NCBI GenBank assembly: GCA_019634575.1
Contig: JAHCAY010000001.1
Location: forward strand, 1,116,001 to 1,180,000
From: Candidatus Didemnitutus sp.
Lineage (GTDB): Bacteria > Verrucomicrobiota > Verrucomicrobiia > Opitutales > Opitutaceae
Length of the DNA: 64,000 nucleotides
Direction of reading: 5' to 3'
Both the position numbers and the translations under genes were made by a program. Of this stretch, positions 41,860 to 53,711 are shown one piece after another. The notes beneath the pieces are model-generated. The model did no database searches and had not been told where the DNA came from. It saw only the letters and a list, made by a program, of their open reading frames with translations. Within the stretch, counting starts at the first letter, position 1. The number at the start of each line of letters is the position of its first letter.

Positions 41860-42979
41860 ACATCCAGAGACCGAGGGCCTGGAACCCGACGTTCGGCAGC
41901 CACATCAGCAGATCCGGACGGAACGCCGACTTGTTGTCGAACCAACCCACCACGACTGTCATGAAATAGTAGGCCATGGCCAGGCCGACGGCCACGCCGA
42001 GGTTTGCCGAGGTCTCCTTGCGCGAGACCTTGATCCCGAGCGGAATCGCCAGCAGGGCGAACGACAGCACCGAAAACGCGGTCGAGCACTTCTCCTGGAA
42101 GACCACCTGCACTTTCATGCGCAGCCGCTCGCGCTCCGCCGCCGGCACGCGGGGATCCGGCCGCTCGAGGCGCCGCCACTCCGCCAGCAATTCGGAAAAC
42201 GTCAGCCACTTGAGCTTCGTGCTCACCGTGTGCGCCCCCGTCACCCGGTCGAGCGGCAGGTAGAAGGTCGCCCGCTCCATCGCCGGGGCGCCGGAAAGCG
42301 AAGAGAAATCCTCGAGGTCCTTCTCGTTCCGCACTTCCACCTGAGCCCGGAACAGCGTCAGCGTGAGGTTGTTTTGCTTCTCGTCGAAAGTGAGGGTCCC
42401 CCCCTCGGCCCGCGCGAAACGCTTCACCTTCCCCTGCGGATCGACCTCCCAAAGCCAGAAGTCCCGCAGGTCGCTTTCGCCCTTCTTCTCCCCGACGTAG
42501 AGCACGATCCCCGGAAAATCGCGGATAAAGGTCTTCGGCACGATGAAGCTGAGTGGATTCTGGCGCACCGCGTCGGCGAGCTGCCGGTGATACGCGACCC
42601 GCGCCGTCGGCATGAATTGGAAATTCACCAATAGGCTCGCGACCACGCCCAGCAGCGCGAAAAAGAAGATCGGTGCCGAGATGCCCGCCACGCTCACGCC
42701 CGACGCGCGGATGGCCGTGATCTCGCGATCCGACGACATCCGCCCGAGCACGAGCAACACGCCAGTCAACACGCCCATCGGCAGCGCGTAGGAGACCACG
42801 AATGGCACGAGCAGCCCGATCAGCCGCAGAAACGTGCCCGCGTCCAGCTGCCCGGCGAGCACGTAGCCGAGCAAATCCTTCAGCGCGTTCCCGATCATCA
42901 GCACGAACGCGAACAATCCCACCGCAGCCAGGCACGTCAGCGCGACGTTGGCGAAGATGTGGCGGTGCAGGAGCTTCAT
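41837..42979 (-). CDS. lptF: LptF/LptG family lipopolysaccharide-export permease
   Basis: 380 residues with the YjgP/YjgQ layout: three helices at the N-terminus (about 12-110, with GNALKDLLGYVLAG and SSDREITAIRASGVS), a periplasmic beta-jellyroll (about 125-265), then three C-terminal helices (about 290-375). LptF and LptG form the membrane part of the LptB2FG ABC exporter that extracts LPS. Whether it is F or G cannot be settled here. Tail-to-tail overlap with arnD places LPS modification and export side by side. A heptad array ends 7 bases before its ATG. Confidence 0.85.
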   Translation of the reverse strand: MKLLHRHIFANVALTCLAAVGLFAFVLMIGNALKDLLGYVLAGQLDAGTFLRLIGLLVPFVVSYALPMGVLTGVLLVLGRMSSDREITAIRASGVSVAGISAPIFFFALLGVVASLLVNFQFMPTARVAYHRQLADAVRQNPLSFIVPKTFIRDFPGIVLYVGEKKGESDLRDFWLWEVDPQGKVKRFARAEGGTLTFDEKQNNLTLTLFRAQVEVRNEKDLEDFSSLSGAPAMERATFYLPLDRVTGAHTVSTKLKWLTFSELLAEWRRLERPDPRVPAAERERLRMKVQVVFQEKCSTAFSVLSFALLAIPLGIKVSRKETSANLGVAVGLAMAYYFMTVVVGWFDNKSAFRPDLLMWLPNVGFQALGLWMFKRVDRQ

Positions 42980-42986
42980 CAGGGGC

Positions 42987-43021
42987 GAGTTGAGAGTTGA
43001 GGGTTGAGAGTTGAGAGTTCA
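42987..43021. repeat. heptanucleotide tandem array before lptF
   Basis: Five consecutive 7-base units on the plus strand: GAGTTGA, GAGTTGA, GGGTTGA, GAGTTGA, GAGTTCA. On the lptF strand the units are pyrimidine-rich (TCAACTC) and the array stops 7 bases before the ATG, the same spacing as at dnaX. No Shine-Dalgarno sequence is visible. Confidence 0.8.
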
Positions 43022-43106
43022 ACCACAACGTCGCAGTTCCGTTCCGCCGCCGGTGACGGTTTCGCGTCGTCGCCCGCTCCACTCTCCCATCTCCTCGCTT
43101 CGTCCC

Positions 43107-44234
43107 TTGGCCTTCACGCCCGCCCAACCCGCCATCTACGGCGAAACCCTCGACACGCTCACCGCCGCGCTCACCGCCGCCGGGCAGCCGGCGTTCCGCG
43201 CGCGCCAGATCCTCGACTGGCTCTACAAGAAGCGCGTCCGCACGTGGGACGAGATGACGAACTTGTCGAAGGACCTCCGCACCTGGCTCGCCGCGAACTA
43301 CGACCTCGATCCGACCTCCTTCGTCCTCGACCGCCAGTCCGGCGACGAGACCGACAAGCTCCTCCTCGAGCTCCGCGACCGCTCGTTGATCGAAACCGTC
43401 ATCATCCGCGCGCCGATGACCGGCGTCGGCGTCGATCGCTCGCGCAAGACCATCTGCATTTCCACTCAGGTCGGTTGCGCCATGGGCTGCAAATTCTGCG
43501 CCTCCGGTCTCGAAGGCCTGAAGCGCAACCTCTCCGCCGGCGAGATCGTCCACCAACTCATCCAAATCTGCCGCCAGGAGGACGCCCACACGCCGCGCGC
43601 CCGCGCCGAACTCGCGTCGTTTGACAACATCGTCGTCATGGGCATGGGCGAGCCGCTGCACAATTACGACGGCATCGTCCGCGCGCTCACGATCGTGAAC
43701 GCCGAATGGGGCCTCGGCTTCGGCGCGCGCCGCATCACGCTCTCCACCTCCGGCCTCGTGCCGAAAATCCTCCAGCTCGCCGACGAGCCGCTCGGCATCC
43801 GGCTCGCCATCTCGCTCCACGGCGCTACCGACGCCGTCCGCGAGCAGATCATGCCGGTGAACAAACGCTACCCGCTCGCCGAGCTGCTCCCGGCCGTGAA
43901 GACGTTTTCCGAGAAACACGGCCGCATGGTCACGCTCGAGTTCATCCTCATCGAGAAAATCAACGACTCGCTCGAGCAGGCGGAGAAACTCCGCGACATC
44001 GCGCTCGATCTGCACGCGCACGTGAACCTCATTCCCTACAACACCGTGCAAGGCCTGCCCTGGAAGCGCCCGTCGCTCACGCGCCAGGAGCGCTTCGCCG
44101 ACATCCTTCGCGCCGCCGATGTGTCCGTCACGCTCCGCCGCGAAAAAGGCCACGACATCGCCGCCGCCTGCGGCCAGCTCCGCCTCCAAACCGAGAAAGA
44201 GCGCAACGCGGGCGCCGAGGCGCCCGTCGCCTGA
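43107..44234 (+). CDS. rlmN: 23S rRNA/tRNA adenine-C2 methyltransferase RlmN
   Basis: 375 residues from the TTG at 43107. The open frame continues upstream to another TTG at 43011, but that part is REP-gap DNA and the family begins here. Radical SAM cluster CAMGCKFCAS (CxxxCxxC) at about 122-131, VVMGMGEPLHNYD, and the C-terminal GHDIAAACGQL whose cysteine forms the methylation adduct. It methylates A2503 of 23S rRNA and A37 of some tRNAs. Four 7-base units beginning CT (43077-43104) precede the start. Confidence 0.9.
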   Translation: MAFTPAQPAIYGETLDTLTAALTAAGQPAFRARQILDWLYKKRVRTWDEMTNLSKDLRTWLAANYDLDPTSFVLDRQSGDETDKLLLELRDRSLIETVIIRAPMTGVGVDRSRKTICISTQVGCAMGCKFCASGLEGLKRNLSAGEIVHQLIQICRQEDAHTPRARAELASFDNIVVMGMGEPLHNYDGIVRALTIVNAEWGLGFGARRITLSTSGLVPKILQLADEPLGIRLAISLHGATDAVREQIMPVNKRYPLAELLPAVKTFSEKHGRMVTLEFILIEKINDSLEQAEKLRDIALDLHAHVNLIPYNTVQGLPWKRPSLTRQERFADILRAADVSVTLRREKGHDIAAACGQLRLQTEKERNAGAEAPVA

Positions 44235-44236
44235 CG

Positions 44237-44366
44237 GTAGGGGGCGGACTCCGCTCCGCGCCGCCCGCCATTCGCCTTCGAAAATCCTGTGGGAGCGACC
44301 TCGGTCGCGACACGCGACGCGCGCGACCCTTTCCCCGTGCAAAGTCGCGAGCAAGCTCGCTCCCAC
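44237..44366. repeat. REP followed by a REPIN (GTGGGAGCGA type)
   Basis: A single GTAGGGGGCGGACTCCGCTC palindrome at 44237-44269 starts 2 bases after the rlmN stop. It is followed by an inverted pair: 44289-44311 begins GTGGGAGCGACCTCGGTCG, and 44344-44366 on the minus strand begins GTGGGAGCGAGCTTGCTCGC. The latter resembles REP sequences known from Pseudomonas. The pair differs at 3 of 23 positions. Confidence 0.75.
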
Positions 44367-44478
44367 AGCGAACCAATCGCGACGGCAAAAGGACTCGCCG
44401 CCCTGCCTTCTCACTTCCGCCCGGTGACGCGTTCCGCTCTCGACACACATCCTCGAATCCGGATGCATTGATGCACCG

Positions 44479-45354
44479 ATGACGCCCGATCGCCCCATCT
44501 CCGACCTCTTCGCCAGCCGCAAGACTGTGCGCTCGCTCGAATTCTTCCCGCCGAAGGACGACGCGCAAATGGAGATGCTGCACAACTCCGCCAGTGCCCT
44601 GCAGCGCATCGCGCCCGATTTCGTGTCGATCACCTACGGCGCCGGCGGCACCACGCGCGAACGCACCGCCCGCGCCGCCGCGCTCCTGAAAAAGGATTTC
44701 GGCTTCACCGTCATGCCGCACCTGACCTGCGTCGGCCACTCGCGCGCCGAGCTGAACGACGTCGCCGACCGCCTCCACGCCGACGGCTTCCGCAACATCA
44801 TGACGCTCCGCGGCGACCTGCCGAAGGACCCGAACTTCCAGCCCGCGCCCGACGGCCTGCGCTACGCCGCCGAACTCGTCGCCTTGCTGAAGGCACGTCA
44901 CTCTGACTTCTGCCTCGGCGTCGCCGGCTATCCCGAAAAACACCCGCAGGCCACGACGCTCGGCGCGGACCTCGACAACCTGAAACGCAAAGTCGATGCC
45001 GGCGCGGACTTCATCACCACGCAGCTCTTCTTCGACAACGCGCTCTATTACCGCTTCGTCGAGCAATGCCGCGAGCGCGACATCAATGTCCCGATCATCC
45101 CCGGCATCATGCCCGTGCTCTCGCTGAAGCAGATCAAGCGCTTCACCGAGATGTGCGGCGCGCATCTGCCGGCGAAACTCGTCACGCGCCTCGAAGCCGC
45201 GCAAGAGAACCCGGATGTCGTTGAAATCATCGGGCTCGACTGGGCGTTCACGCAGATCCGCGGCCTCCTCGCCAACGGCGCGCCGGGCTACCACCTCTAC
45301 ATCATGAACCGCGCGAAGAGCGCCCTGGCGCTCGCCGCGGGTCTGGCGGCGTAA
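44479..45354 (+). CDS. metF: 5,10-methylenetetrahydrofolate reductase
   Basis: 291 residues, the length of bacterial MetF. An eight-stranded FAD barrel with SLEFFPPKDDAQM (13-25), FVSITYGAGGTTRERT, the folate-contact motif NIMTLRGDLPKD (about 108-119), DFCLGVAGYPEKH and TQLFFDN (about 177-183). It makes 5-methyl-tetrahydrofolate for methionine synthase. No methionine genes are next to it. Confidence 0.93.
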   Translation: MTPDRPISDLFASRKTVRSLEFFPPKDDAQMEMLHNSASALQRIAPDFVSITYGAGGTTRERTARAAALLKKDFGFTVMPHLTCVGHSRAELNDVADRLHADGFRNIMTLRGDLPKDPNFQPAPDGLRYAAELVALLKARHSDFCLGVAGYPEKHPQATTLGADLDNLKRKVDAGADFITTQLFFDNALYYRFVEQCRERDINVPIIPGIMPVLSLKQIKRFTEMCGAHLPAKLVTRLEAAQENPDVVEIIGLDWAFTQIRGLLANGAPGYHLYIMNRAKSALALAAGLAA

Positions 45355-45379
45355 CGCTCCGATCCGCTCTGTCTTTCCT

Positions 45380-45404
45380 GTAGGGGCGCAGACTTGCTGC
45401 GCCC
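45380..45404 (+). repeat. left REP flanking the RAYT gene
   Basis: Begins GTAGGGGCGCAGACTTGCTG, with GGGCGCAG pairing to CTGCGCCC in a hairpin. Reads toward the transposase and ends 1 base before its stop codon. Confidence 0.85.
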
Positions 45405-45405
45405 T

Positions 45406-45945
45406 TCACTCGCAAACGTGGAGTCCATCCTCAGGCGGCAGATCCAACCATTGCGGTGGCGGCCTCCCAGCCGCATCCAACACCGCCGTGAATCGAAACC
45501 GCTCCGGCCGCGGACAATGCCAGCCCGGCCACGCCTGATCTGCACGGATCAGGTTCGAGCGATACGGATTCATGAAGACATAGAACCCATACGACTCAGA
45601 CGATTCGTTCTCTCGCAGCCGATGTTCGAAGTAGTCGCGCTGCCACTCTCCAATGCGACCATTCCACAGACGGCCGCTCTGCACTTTGAATTTTGCCAGC
45701 ACGCGTCCGAGCGTGAGTCGTTCCCCGAGCGTGAACAACCAGTGGAAGTGATCTGGCATGACGGTCGCCGCGAGGGTCTCGGCGTCTCCGCACCACTCCA
45801 ATTCCGTCCAAATGCTGCGTAGCGCAGCCCCGTGCGCTCCCGCCAGCACCGGTCGCCGTCCCGCAATGCAGCCTGTTGCGAAATAAGTCGCGCCGGGGAT
45901 CGATAATCTGCCGCGGTGAAGTGCTGCTGTTTTTCGCGTCGGCAT
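45406..45945 (-). CDS. REP-associated tyrosine transposase (RAYT)
   Basis: 179 residues, Y1/HUH transposase superfamily. The HUH motif is H66-F67-H68 in MPDHFHWLF, RAYT-type WQRDYFEHRLREN at about 101-113, and the putative tyrosine in SYGFYVFMNPYRSNL (about 119-132, matching the NPxR signature). RAYTs are single-copy domesticated relatives of IS200/IS605 enzymes that cut REP sequences at the GTAG/GTGG tetranucleotide and are thought to spread REPs. Here the gene is framed by inverted GTAG REPs 1 base past its stop and 3 bases before its start. It is intact, and GC is like its neighbours. Confidence 0.9.
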   Translation of the reverse strand: MPTRKTAALHRGRLSIPGATYFATGCIAGRRPVLAGAHGAALRSIWTELEWCGDAETLAATVMPDHFHWLFTLGERLTLGRVLAKFKVQSGRLWNGRIGEWQRDYFEHRLRENESSESYGFYVFMNPYRSNLIRADQAWPGWHCPRPERFRFTAVLDAAGRPPPQWLDLPPEDGLHVCE

Positions 45946-45948
45946 ACA

Positions 45949-45973
45949 GGGCGCAGCAAGACTGCGCCCCTAC
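45949..45973 (-). repeat. right REP flanking the RAYT gene
   Basis: Read on the minus strand from 45973 it begins GTAGGGGCGCAGTCTTGCTG and differs from the left REP at one of 25 positions. Only 3 bases separate its hairpin from the RAYT start codon, so it occupies the ribosome-binding region and could regulate the transposase. Confidence 0.85.
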
Positions 45974-46024
45974 AACCCAAGGGCAACTTGGGTTTCGATG
46001 CCCACTATCCACCCGCGGGCTCTT

Positions 46025-46049
46025 GGAGGGGCGCAGACTTGCAGCGTCC
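46025..46049 (+). repeat. third, partly decayed REP of the RAYT family
   Basis: GGAGGGGCGCAGACTTGCAG at 46025 matches the RAYT-flanking REP except for the head (GGAG for GTAG) and a few stem positions. It lies between the RAYT unit and the SUI1-like gene. Confidence 0.6.
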
Positions 46050-46064
46050 TTGCCCGCGCATTCG

Positions 46065-46460
46065 TCACCCGCCCGCGAACACCGGCCGGAAGCCCGCTTC
46101 GCTCAGGATCGCCGCGATCTTCTCGCGTTGGTCGCCCTGAATCTCGATGTCGCCGTCCTTCACCGTGCCGCCGCAGCCACACGCGTTGCGCATTTTTTTC
46201 GCGAGTTGTTCTTTCTCCGGCAGGCCGATGCCGACGAAGCCGGACACGAGCGTCACCGTCTTGCCGCCGCGCCCCGCCGTCGTGCGCTTGATATCGACGC
46301 GGCCGCGATTCGTGTTCGGTTGGGAGCGGGTCGACGTCTTGTTCGGCTGCGTCGATGCGCTCTGCGCCGCGCTCGGCAAGCCCGCCCCGCTCAACGCGCC
46401 GAAGGGATTCTGTCCGAGCGATTGCCCGCCGTCCGTGGGAACTTTGCCGCCGTTGCTCAT
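46065..46460 (-). CDS. SUI1/YciH-type translation factor
   Basis: 131 residues from the ATG at MSNGGKVPTDGG; the longer frame upstream overlaps the next gene's coding strand without support. The C-terminal 75 residues are the eIF1/SUI1 fold: GRGGKTVTLVSGFVGIGLPE, LAKKMRNACGCGGTVKDGDIEIQGD, KIAAILSEAGFRPVF. The N-terminal 50 residues are flexible. YciH-like proteins influence initiation fidelity; the bacterial role is not well fixed. It is 13 bases downstream of a small hypothetical gene, probably one transcript. Confidence 0.88.
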   Translation of the reverse strand: MSNGGKVPTDGGQSLGQNPFGALSGAGLPSAAQSASTQPNKTSTRSQPNTNRGRVDIKRTTAGRGGKTVTLVSGFVGIGLPEKEQLAKKMRNACGCGGTVKDGDIEIQGDQREKIAAILSEAGFRPVFAGG

Positions 46461-46473
46461 GGAAGACCGAAAA

Positions 46474-46734
46474 TCAGTGCCGATGTCCGCCGCCGCCGCA
46501 ACCTCCGGGAGGACTCGCCGGTTTCGCGAAACCGCTCTCGCCGCCAAGCCACAGCAGCGCCTTGGCATAACTGCGGCCTTCGAGGAAATGCACCAGTTGC
46601 GGATGCAGCTGGTCGCGGTGGGCGGCGAGGAGCTCTTCTAATCGCGTCAGCGCCCCCGAAATACCCGCGCCGTCGCCGTTTTTCACTGCGGAATCGAAGG
46701 TTTCCAGCGCGATCTTGATCTCTTGAGCGGACAT
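46474..46734 (-). CDS. hypothetical helical protein with Gly-Cys-His tail
   Basis: 86 residues, not recognised. The first 65 residues form probable helices (EIKIALETFDSAVKNGDGAG, LTRLEELLAAHRDQLHPQLVHFLEG, SYAKALLWLGGE). The end PPGGCGGGGHRH holds one cysteine and two histidines and might bind metal. No signal peptide. It precedes the SUI1-like gene by 13 bases on the same strand, and its ATG lies about 180 bases from the divergent sucA start. Confidence 0.65.
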   Translation of the reverse strand: MSAQEIKIALETFDSAVKNGDGAGISGALTRLEELLAAHRDQLHPQLVHFLEGRSYAKALLWLGGESGFAKPASPPGGCGGGGHRH

Positions 46735-46912
46735 GACGCGGCGGGAGCGTGTTTAAGTTTTCGTTATGAGCAAGCCCCGGCGCATAAAACCGGATTTTTC
46801 CTCGGCGCTCCGGCGCGTAAGCGATTGAATCGCCGTCCCTCCGGTGTTCCGTTGCACCTCCCCGACCTCAACCGGTCTCTTTGACCGACGGCCGGGTTTC
46901 CCTCTCTCGCTC

Positions 46913-49678
<2,766 letters not shown>

Positions 49679-49680
49679 CC

Positions 49681-49769
49681 AATCTTTCTCTTTCCTCTTT
49701 CTCTTAATCTTTCTCTCCCGCTGCGCATTGCACCCGAGAGATTGAAGAGAAAGATTAAGAGGAAAGATT
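49681..49769. repeat. period-7-like pyrimidine/purine palindrome between sucA and sucB
   Basis: A pyrimidine tract (AATCTTTCTCTTTCCTCTTT from 49681 to about 49716) and a purine tract (49736-49769, with AGAGAAAGATTAAGAGGAAA) are partly complementary, in blocks of about 11 bases, and could fold into a long imperfect hairpin 3 bases after the sucA stop. Further CT-rich heptad-like DNA runs on to the sucB ATG at 49805. Confidence 0.55.
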
Positions 49770-49804
49770 CAACTTTCACTCTCACTCTTCCCTCCCCTCC
49801 TCCC

Positions 49805-51031
49805 ATGTCTATCGAAGTCAAAATTCCCCCGATGGGTGAATCCATCTCGTCCGGCATTCTCGCCAAGTGGCACGTCGCCGACGGCGACGTCGTGAAGAAG
49901 GACCAAGTCCTCTTCGAACTCGAGACCGACAAGATCACCTCCGAAGGCACCGCCGAGGCCGCGGGCAAAATCACGCTCGCCGTCACCGCCGGCACCGAAG
50001 TGAAGATCGGCGCCGTCGTCGCGACGATCGACCCGTCCGTCACCGAGACCGCTGCGCCCGCCGCTGCTCCCGCCCCGGCTGCGGCCGCTCCCGCCGCCGC
50101 GCAGTCCGACGCCCAATCGCCCGCGGTCCGCCGCCTCGCCGCCGAGACCGGCATCGATCCCACGAACGTCGCCGGCACCGGCAAAGCCGGCCGCGTCACC
50201 AAGGGCGACATGATCGCCGCCATGGAGGGCGCGGCTACTGCCGCGCCGAAGGCCGCCCCCGTAGCGGCGAGCGCCAGCGAGCCGAAACCCGCGAGCGCCG
50301 CACCGAGCACTCCGCCCGCGGCTTCCCGTGGCGAACGCCAGACGCGCGTGAAGATGACCAAGCTCCGCCAGACGATCGCCAACCGCCTCGTCGCCGCGCA
50401 GCACAACGCCGCCATGCTCACGACCTTCAACGAGGCCGACATGTCGGCCGTCATGGGCCTGCGCGCGAAATACCAGGACGACTTCGTGAAAAAGCACGGC
50501 GTGAAGCTCGGCTTCATGTCCTTCTTCGTGAAAGCCGTCGTCAACGCGCTCAAGGAAGTCCCCGGCATCAACGCCCAGATCGACGGCGACACGATCATCC
50601 AAAACCACTACTACGACATCGGCGTCGCCGTCTCGACCGACAAGGGCCTCATGGTCCCGGTCATCCGCGACTGCGACAAGAAGTCGATGGCCGAGATCGA
50701 GAAGGACATCGCCGACGCCGCCAAGCGCGCCCGCGACGGCAAGATCACGCTCGCCGATCTCGAAGGCGGCGTCTTCACGATCACCAACGGCGGCATCTTC
50801 GGCTCGCTCCTCGCCACGCCGATCATCAACGCCCCGCAGAGCGCCATCCTCGGCATGCACGCCATCAAGGAGCGCCCGATCGCGCTCAACGGCCAGGTCG
50901 TCATCCGCCCGATGATGTATCTCGCCCTCAGCTACGACCACCGCCTCGTCGACGGCAAGGAGTCGGTCACCTTCCTCGTGGCGGTGAAGAACGCCCTCGA
51001 AGACCCCGCAAGGCTCGTCCTTGGCGCCTGA
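49805..51031 (+). CDS. sucB: dihydrolipoyllysine succinyltransferase, E2 of 2-oxoglutarate dehydrogenase
   Basis: 408 residues from the ATG at [13 protein letters not shown]. Lipoyl domain with the modified lysine in [12 protein letters not shown] (about K43), an Ala/Pro-rich linker, a peripheral-subunit-binding domain ([20 protein letters not shown], about 101-120), a second linker, and the catalytic domain ending [13 protein letters not shown] with the active-site histidine. It forms the 24-mer core and transfers succinyl to CoA. The gene lies between sucA and lpdA. Its stop codon is in the loop of a strong hairpin. Confidence 0.94.
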   Translation: MSIEVKIPPMGESISSGILAKWHVADGDVVKKDQVLFELETDKITSEGTAEAAGKITLAVTAGTEVKIGAVVATIDPSVTETAAPAAAPAPAAAAPAAAQSDAQSPAVRRLAAETGIDPTNVAGTGKAGRVTKGDMIAAMEGAATAAPKAAPVAASASEPKPASAAPSTPPAASRGERQTRVKMTKLRQTIANRLVAAQHNAAMLTTFNEADMSAVMGLRAKYQDDFVKKHGVKLGFMSFFVKAVVNALKEVPGINAQIDGDTIIQNHYYDIGVAVSTDKGLMVPVIRDCDKKSMAEIEKDIADAAKRARDGKITLADLEGGVFTITNGGIFGSLLATPIINAPQSAILGMHAIKERPIALNGQVVIRPMMYLALSYDHRLVDGKESVTFLVAVKNALEDPARLVLGA

Positions 51032-51046
51032 GCGCCAAGGCGAGCC
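51012..51046 (+). promoter_or_regulatory. strong hairpin with the sucB stop codon in its loop
   Basis: GGCTCG (51012-51017) pairs with CGAGCC (51041-51046), and after a one-base bulge CCTTGGCGC (51019-51027) pairs with GCGCCAAGG (51032-51040). The four-base loop CTGA contains the TGA stop codon (51029-51031). No T-run follows, so it is not a standard terminator. Confidence 0.65.
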
Positions 51047-51048
51047 AG

Positions 51049-51134
51049 TTTAAGTTTCAAGTTGAAGAAACACCGTCCGCTTCGCGGCACTTCGGAACTT
51101 CCGGCCACTTCAACTTAAACTTCCAACTTCAACT
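51049..51134. repeat. CTTCAA(C)-type repeat tract before lpdA
   Basis: GTTTAAGTTTCAAGTTGAAG (51048-51067) and CTTCAACTTAAACTTCCAAC (from 51108, continuing to 51134) are built of 6- to 7-base units and are of opposite polarity, so they can pair. The second array ends 14 bases before the lpdA ATG. A related tract lies inside lpdA at 51551-51576. Confidence 0.55.
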
Positions 51135-51148
51135 CGACCACATCGTCC

Positions 51149-52570
<1,422 letters not shown>

Positions 52571-52580
52571 TGAGACAGAT

Positions 52581-52658
52581 GTAGGGCGGGGTCTCCCGAC
52601 CCCGCCTTTTTCGCACGGGACGCGAGCCTCGCGGTGGGGTCAGGAGACCCCGGCCTAC
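52581..52658. repeat. REPIN-like pair whose left half doubles as the lpdA terminator
   Basis: The left unit begins GTAGGGCGGGGTCTCC at 52581; the right unit on the minus strand from 52658 begins GTAGGCCGGGGTCTCC (15 of 16 alike). The left hairpin GGCGGGGTC/GACCCCGCC (52585-52593 with 52597-52605) is followed by TTTTTC and so meets the form of an intrinsic terminator 10 bases after the lpdA stop. Confidence 0.75.
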
Positions 52659-52808
52659 TGTGCGATCGACGCCCTCAGCCGCTTTTTCAGTTCGTCGCTC
52701 GCGCACGCCGGCGTTTTCCGTCCTAGCACCGGAACTTATCGTTGAGTTCTAGTCACGCTCCAAGGTTGCCGCCGCGCCCTCGGGCGCGGCGTTCTGTTCG
52801 CGGCCCAA

Positions 52809-53693
52809 ATGTCCAACGCCCGCCACCGTCGCGCCCTGCTGATCATGCTCGCGTCCGCCTCGTTCTTCGTGGCGAACGTCCTGCTGGTGCGCGCGCTCGG
52901 CACGCTGGGCTCGGCCAACGTCTGGCTCATCGCCGTCGCCCGCTTCGTCGTCGGCCTCGGCATGATCGTCGCCGTCTACCGCCGCGAGTTCCAGCCGACG
53001 CACCTGTGGCGCAACCGCAAGCTCATCGACCGCGGCGTGGTCGGCGGCGCCGGTGTCTATCTCACCTATCTCACCGTCGTGAAGCTCGGCGCCGGCCGCG
53101 CGATCTTCATCGGCAACACCTACGTGATCTGGGCCGCGTTCCTCGCCGCGTGGTGGCTGAAGGAGAAACTTCGTCCCTCCATCCTCACCGGCGGTGCGGC
53201 CGCCCTCGCCGGCCTCGCGCTGCTCACCAACGTGTTCTCCTCCGCGCATCCGCCCGGCGCCTACGACGCGCTGGCCGTGCTCGCCGCGCTGATGTCGGCC
53301 CACGTCGTCGTGACCATCCGCCAGCTGCACGACAGCGAGCACACTTCCACCATCTTCGCGGCCCAATGCACCTACGGTCTGCTGATCTGCGCGGTCCCCG
53401 CCACGCTGACGTTCACACCGCTCCCGCCGCTCGCCTGGATCGTGCTCCTGCTCGCCAGCGTGTGCGCCGGCGCGGGACAACTCACGATGACGCGCGCGTT
53501 CCGCGACCTGCCCGCCGCCGAAGGCTCGCTCATCCAGATGATCGTCCCGCTCGGAGTCGCGCTCGGCGGTGCGATGTTTTTCCACGAACATTTTTCGCTG
53601 CACGAGCTCGCCGGCGCCGCGCTCATCCTCGCCGGCTGCGCCTTCACCGCCCTGCGCCGCGGCGCGCCGCCCACTCCGCCCGAAAACGACTAA
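52809..53693 (+). CDS. DMT-superfamily (EamA) transporter
   Basis: 294 residues, ten predicted membrane segments in two EamA repeats (about 10-135 and 150-285; the second with AAEGSLIQMIVPLGVALGGAMFFHE). EamA carriers export amino acids, metabolites or nucleotide precursors; the substrate is not indicated. The 5' leader has a strong hairpin, GCCGCGCCC/GGGCGCGGC at 52771-52790. The gene is convergent with the carbonic anhydrase gene, 18 bases apart. Confidence 0.82.
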   Translation: MSNARHRRALLIMLASASFFVANVLLVRALGTLGSANVWLIAVARFVVGLGMIVAVYRREFQPTHLWRNRKLIDRGVVGGAGVYLTYLTVVKLGAGRAIFIGNTYVIWAAFLAAWWLKEKLRPSILTGGAAALAGLALLTNVFSSAHPPGAYDALAVLAALMSAHVVVTIRQLHDSEHTSTIFAAQCTYGLLICAVPATLTFTPLPPLAWIVLLLASVCAGAGQLTMTRAFRDLPAAEGSLIQMIVPLGVALGGAMFFHEHFSLHELAGAALILAGCAFTALRRGAPPTPPEND

Positions 53694-53711
53694 CGCGCCC
53701 CGCGCCCGCCC

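Noticed and set aside
43011..43106. longer N-terminus of RlmN from the TTG at 43011
   Set aside because: The added 32 residues are encoded by heptad-repeat and gap DNA and do not resemble the RlmN family start.
52771..52790. hairpin before the EamA gene as a riboswitch or terminator
   Set aside because: It is a simple 9-bp stem without a T-run or any recognisable aptamer; only noted in the gene entry.
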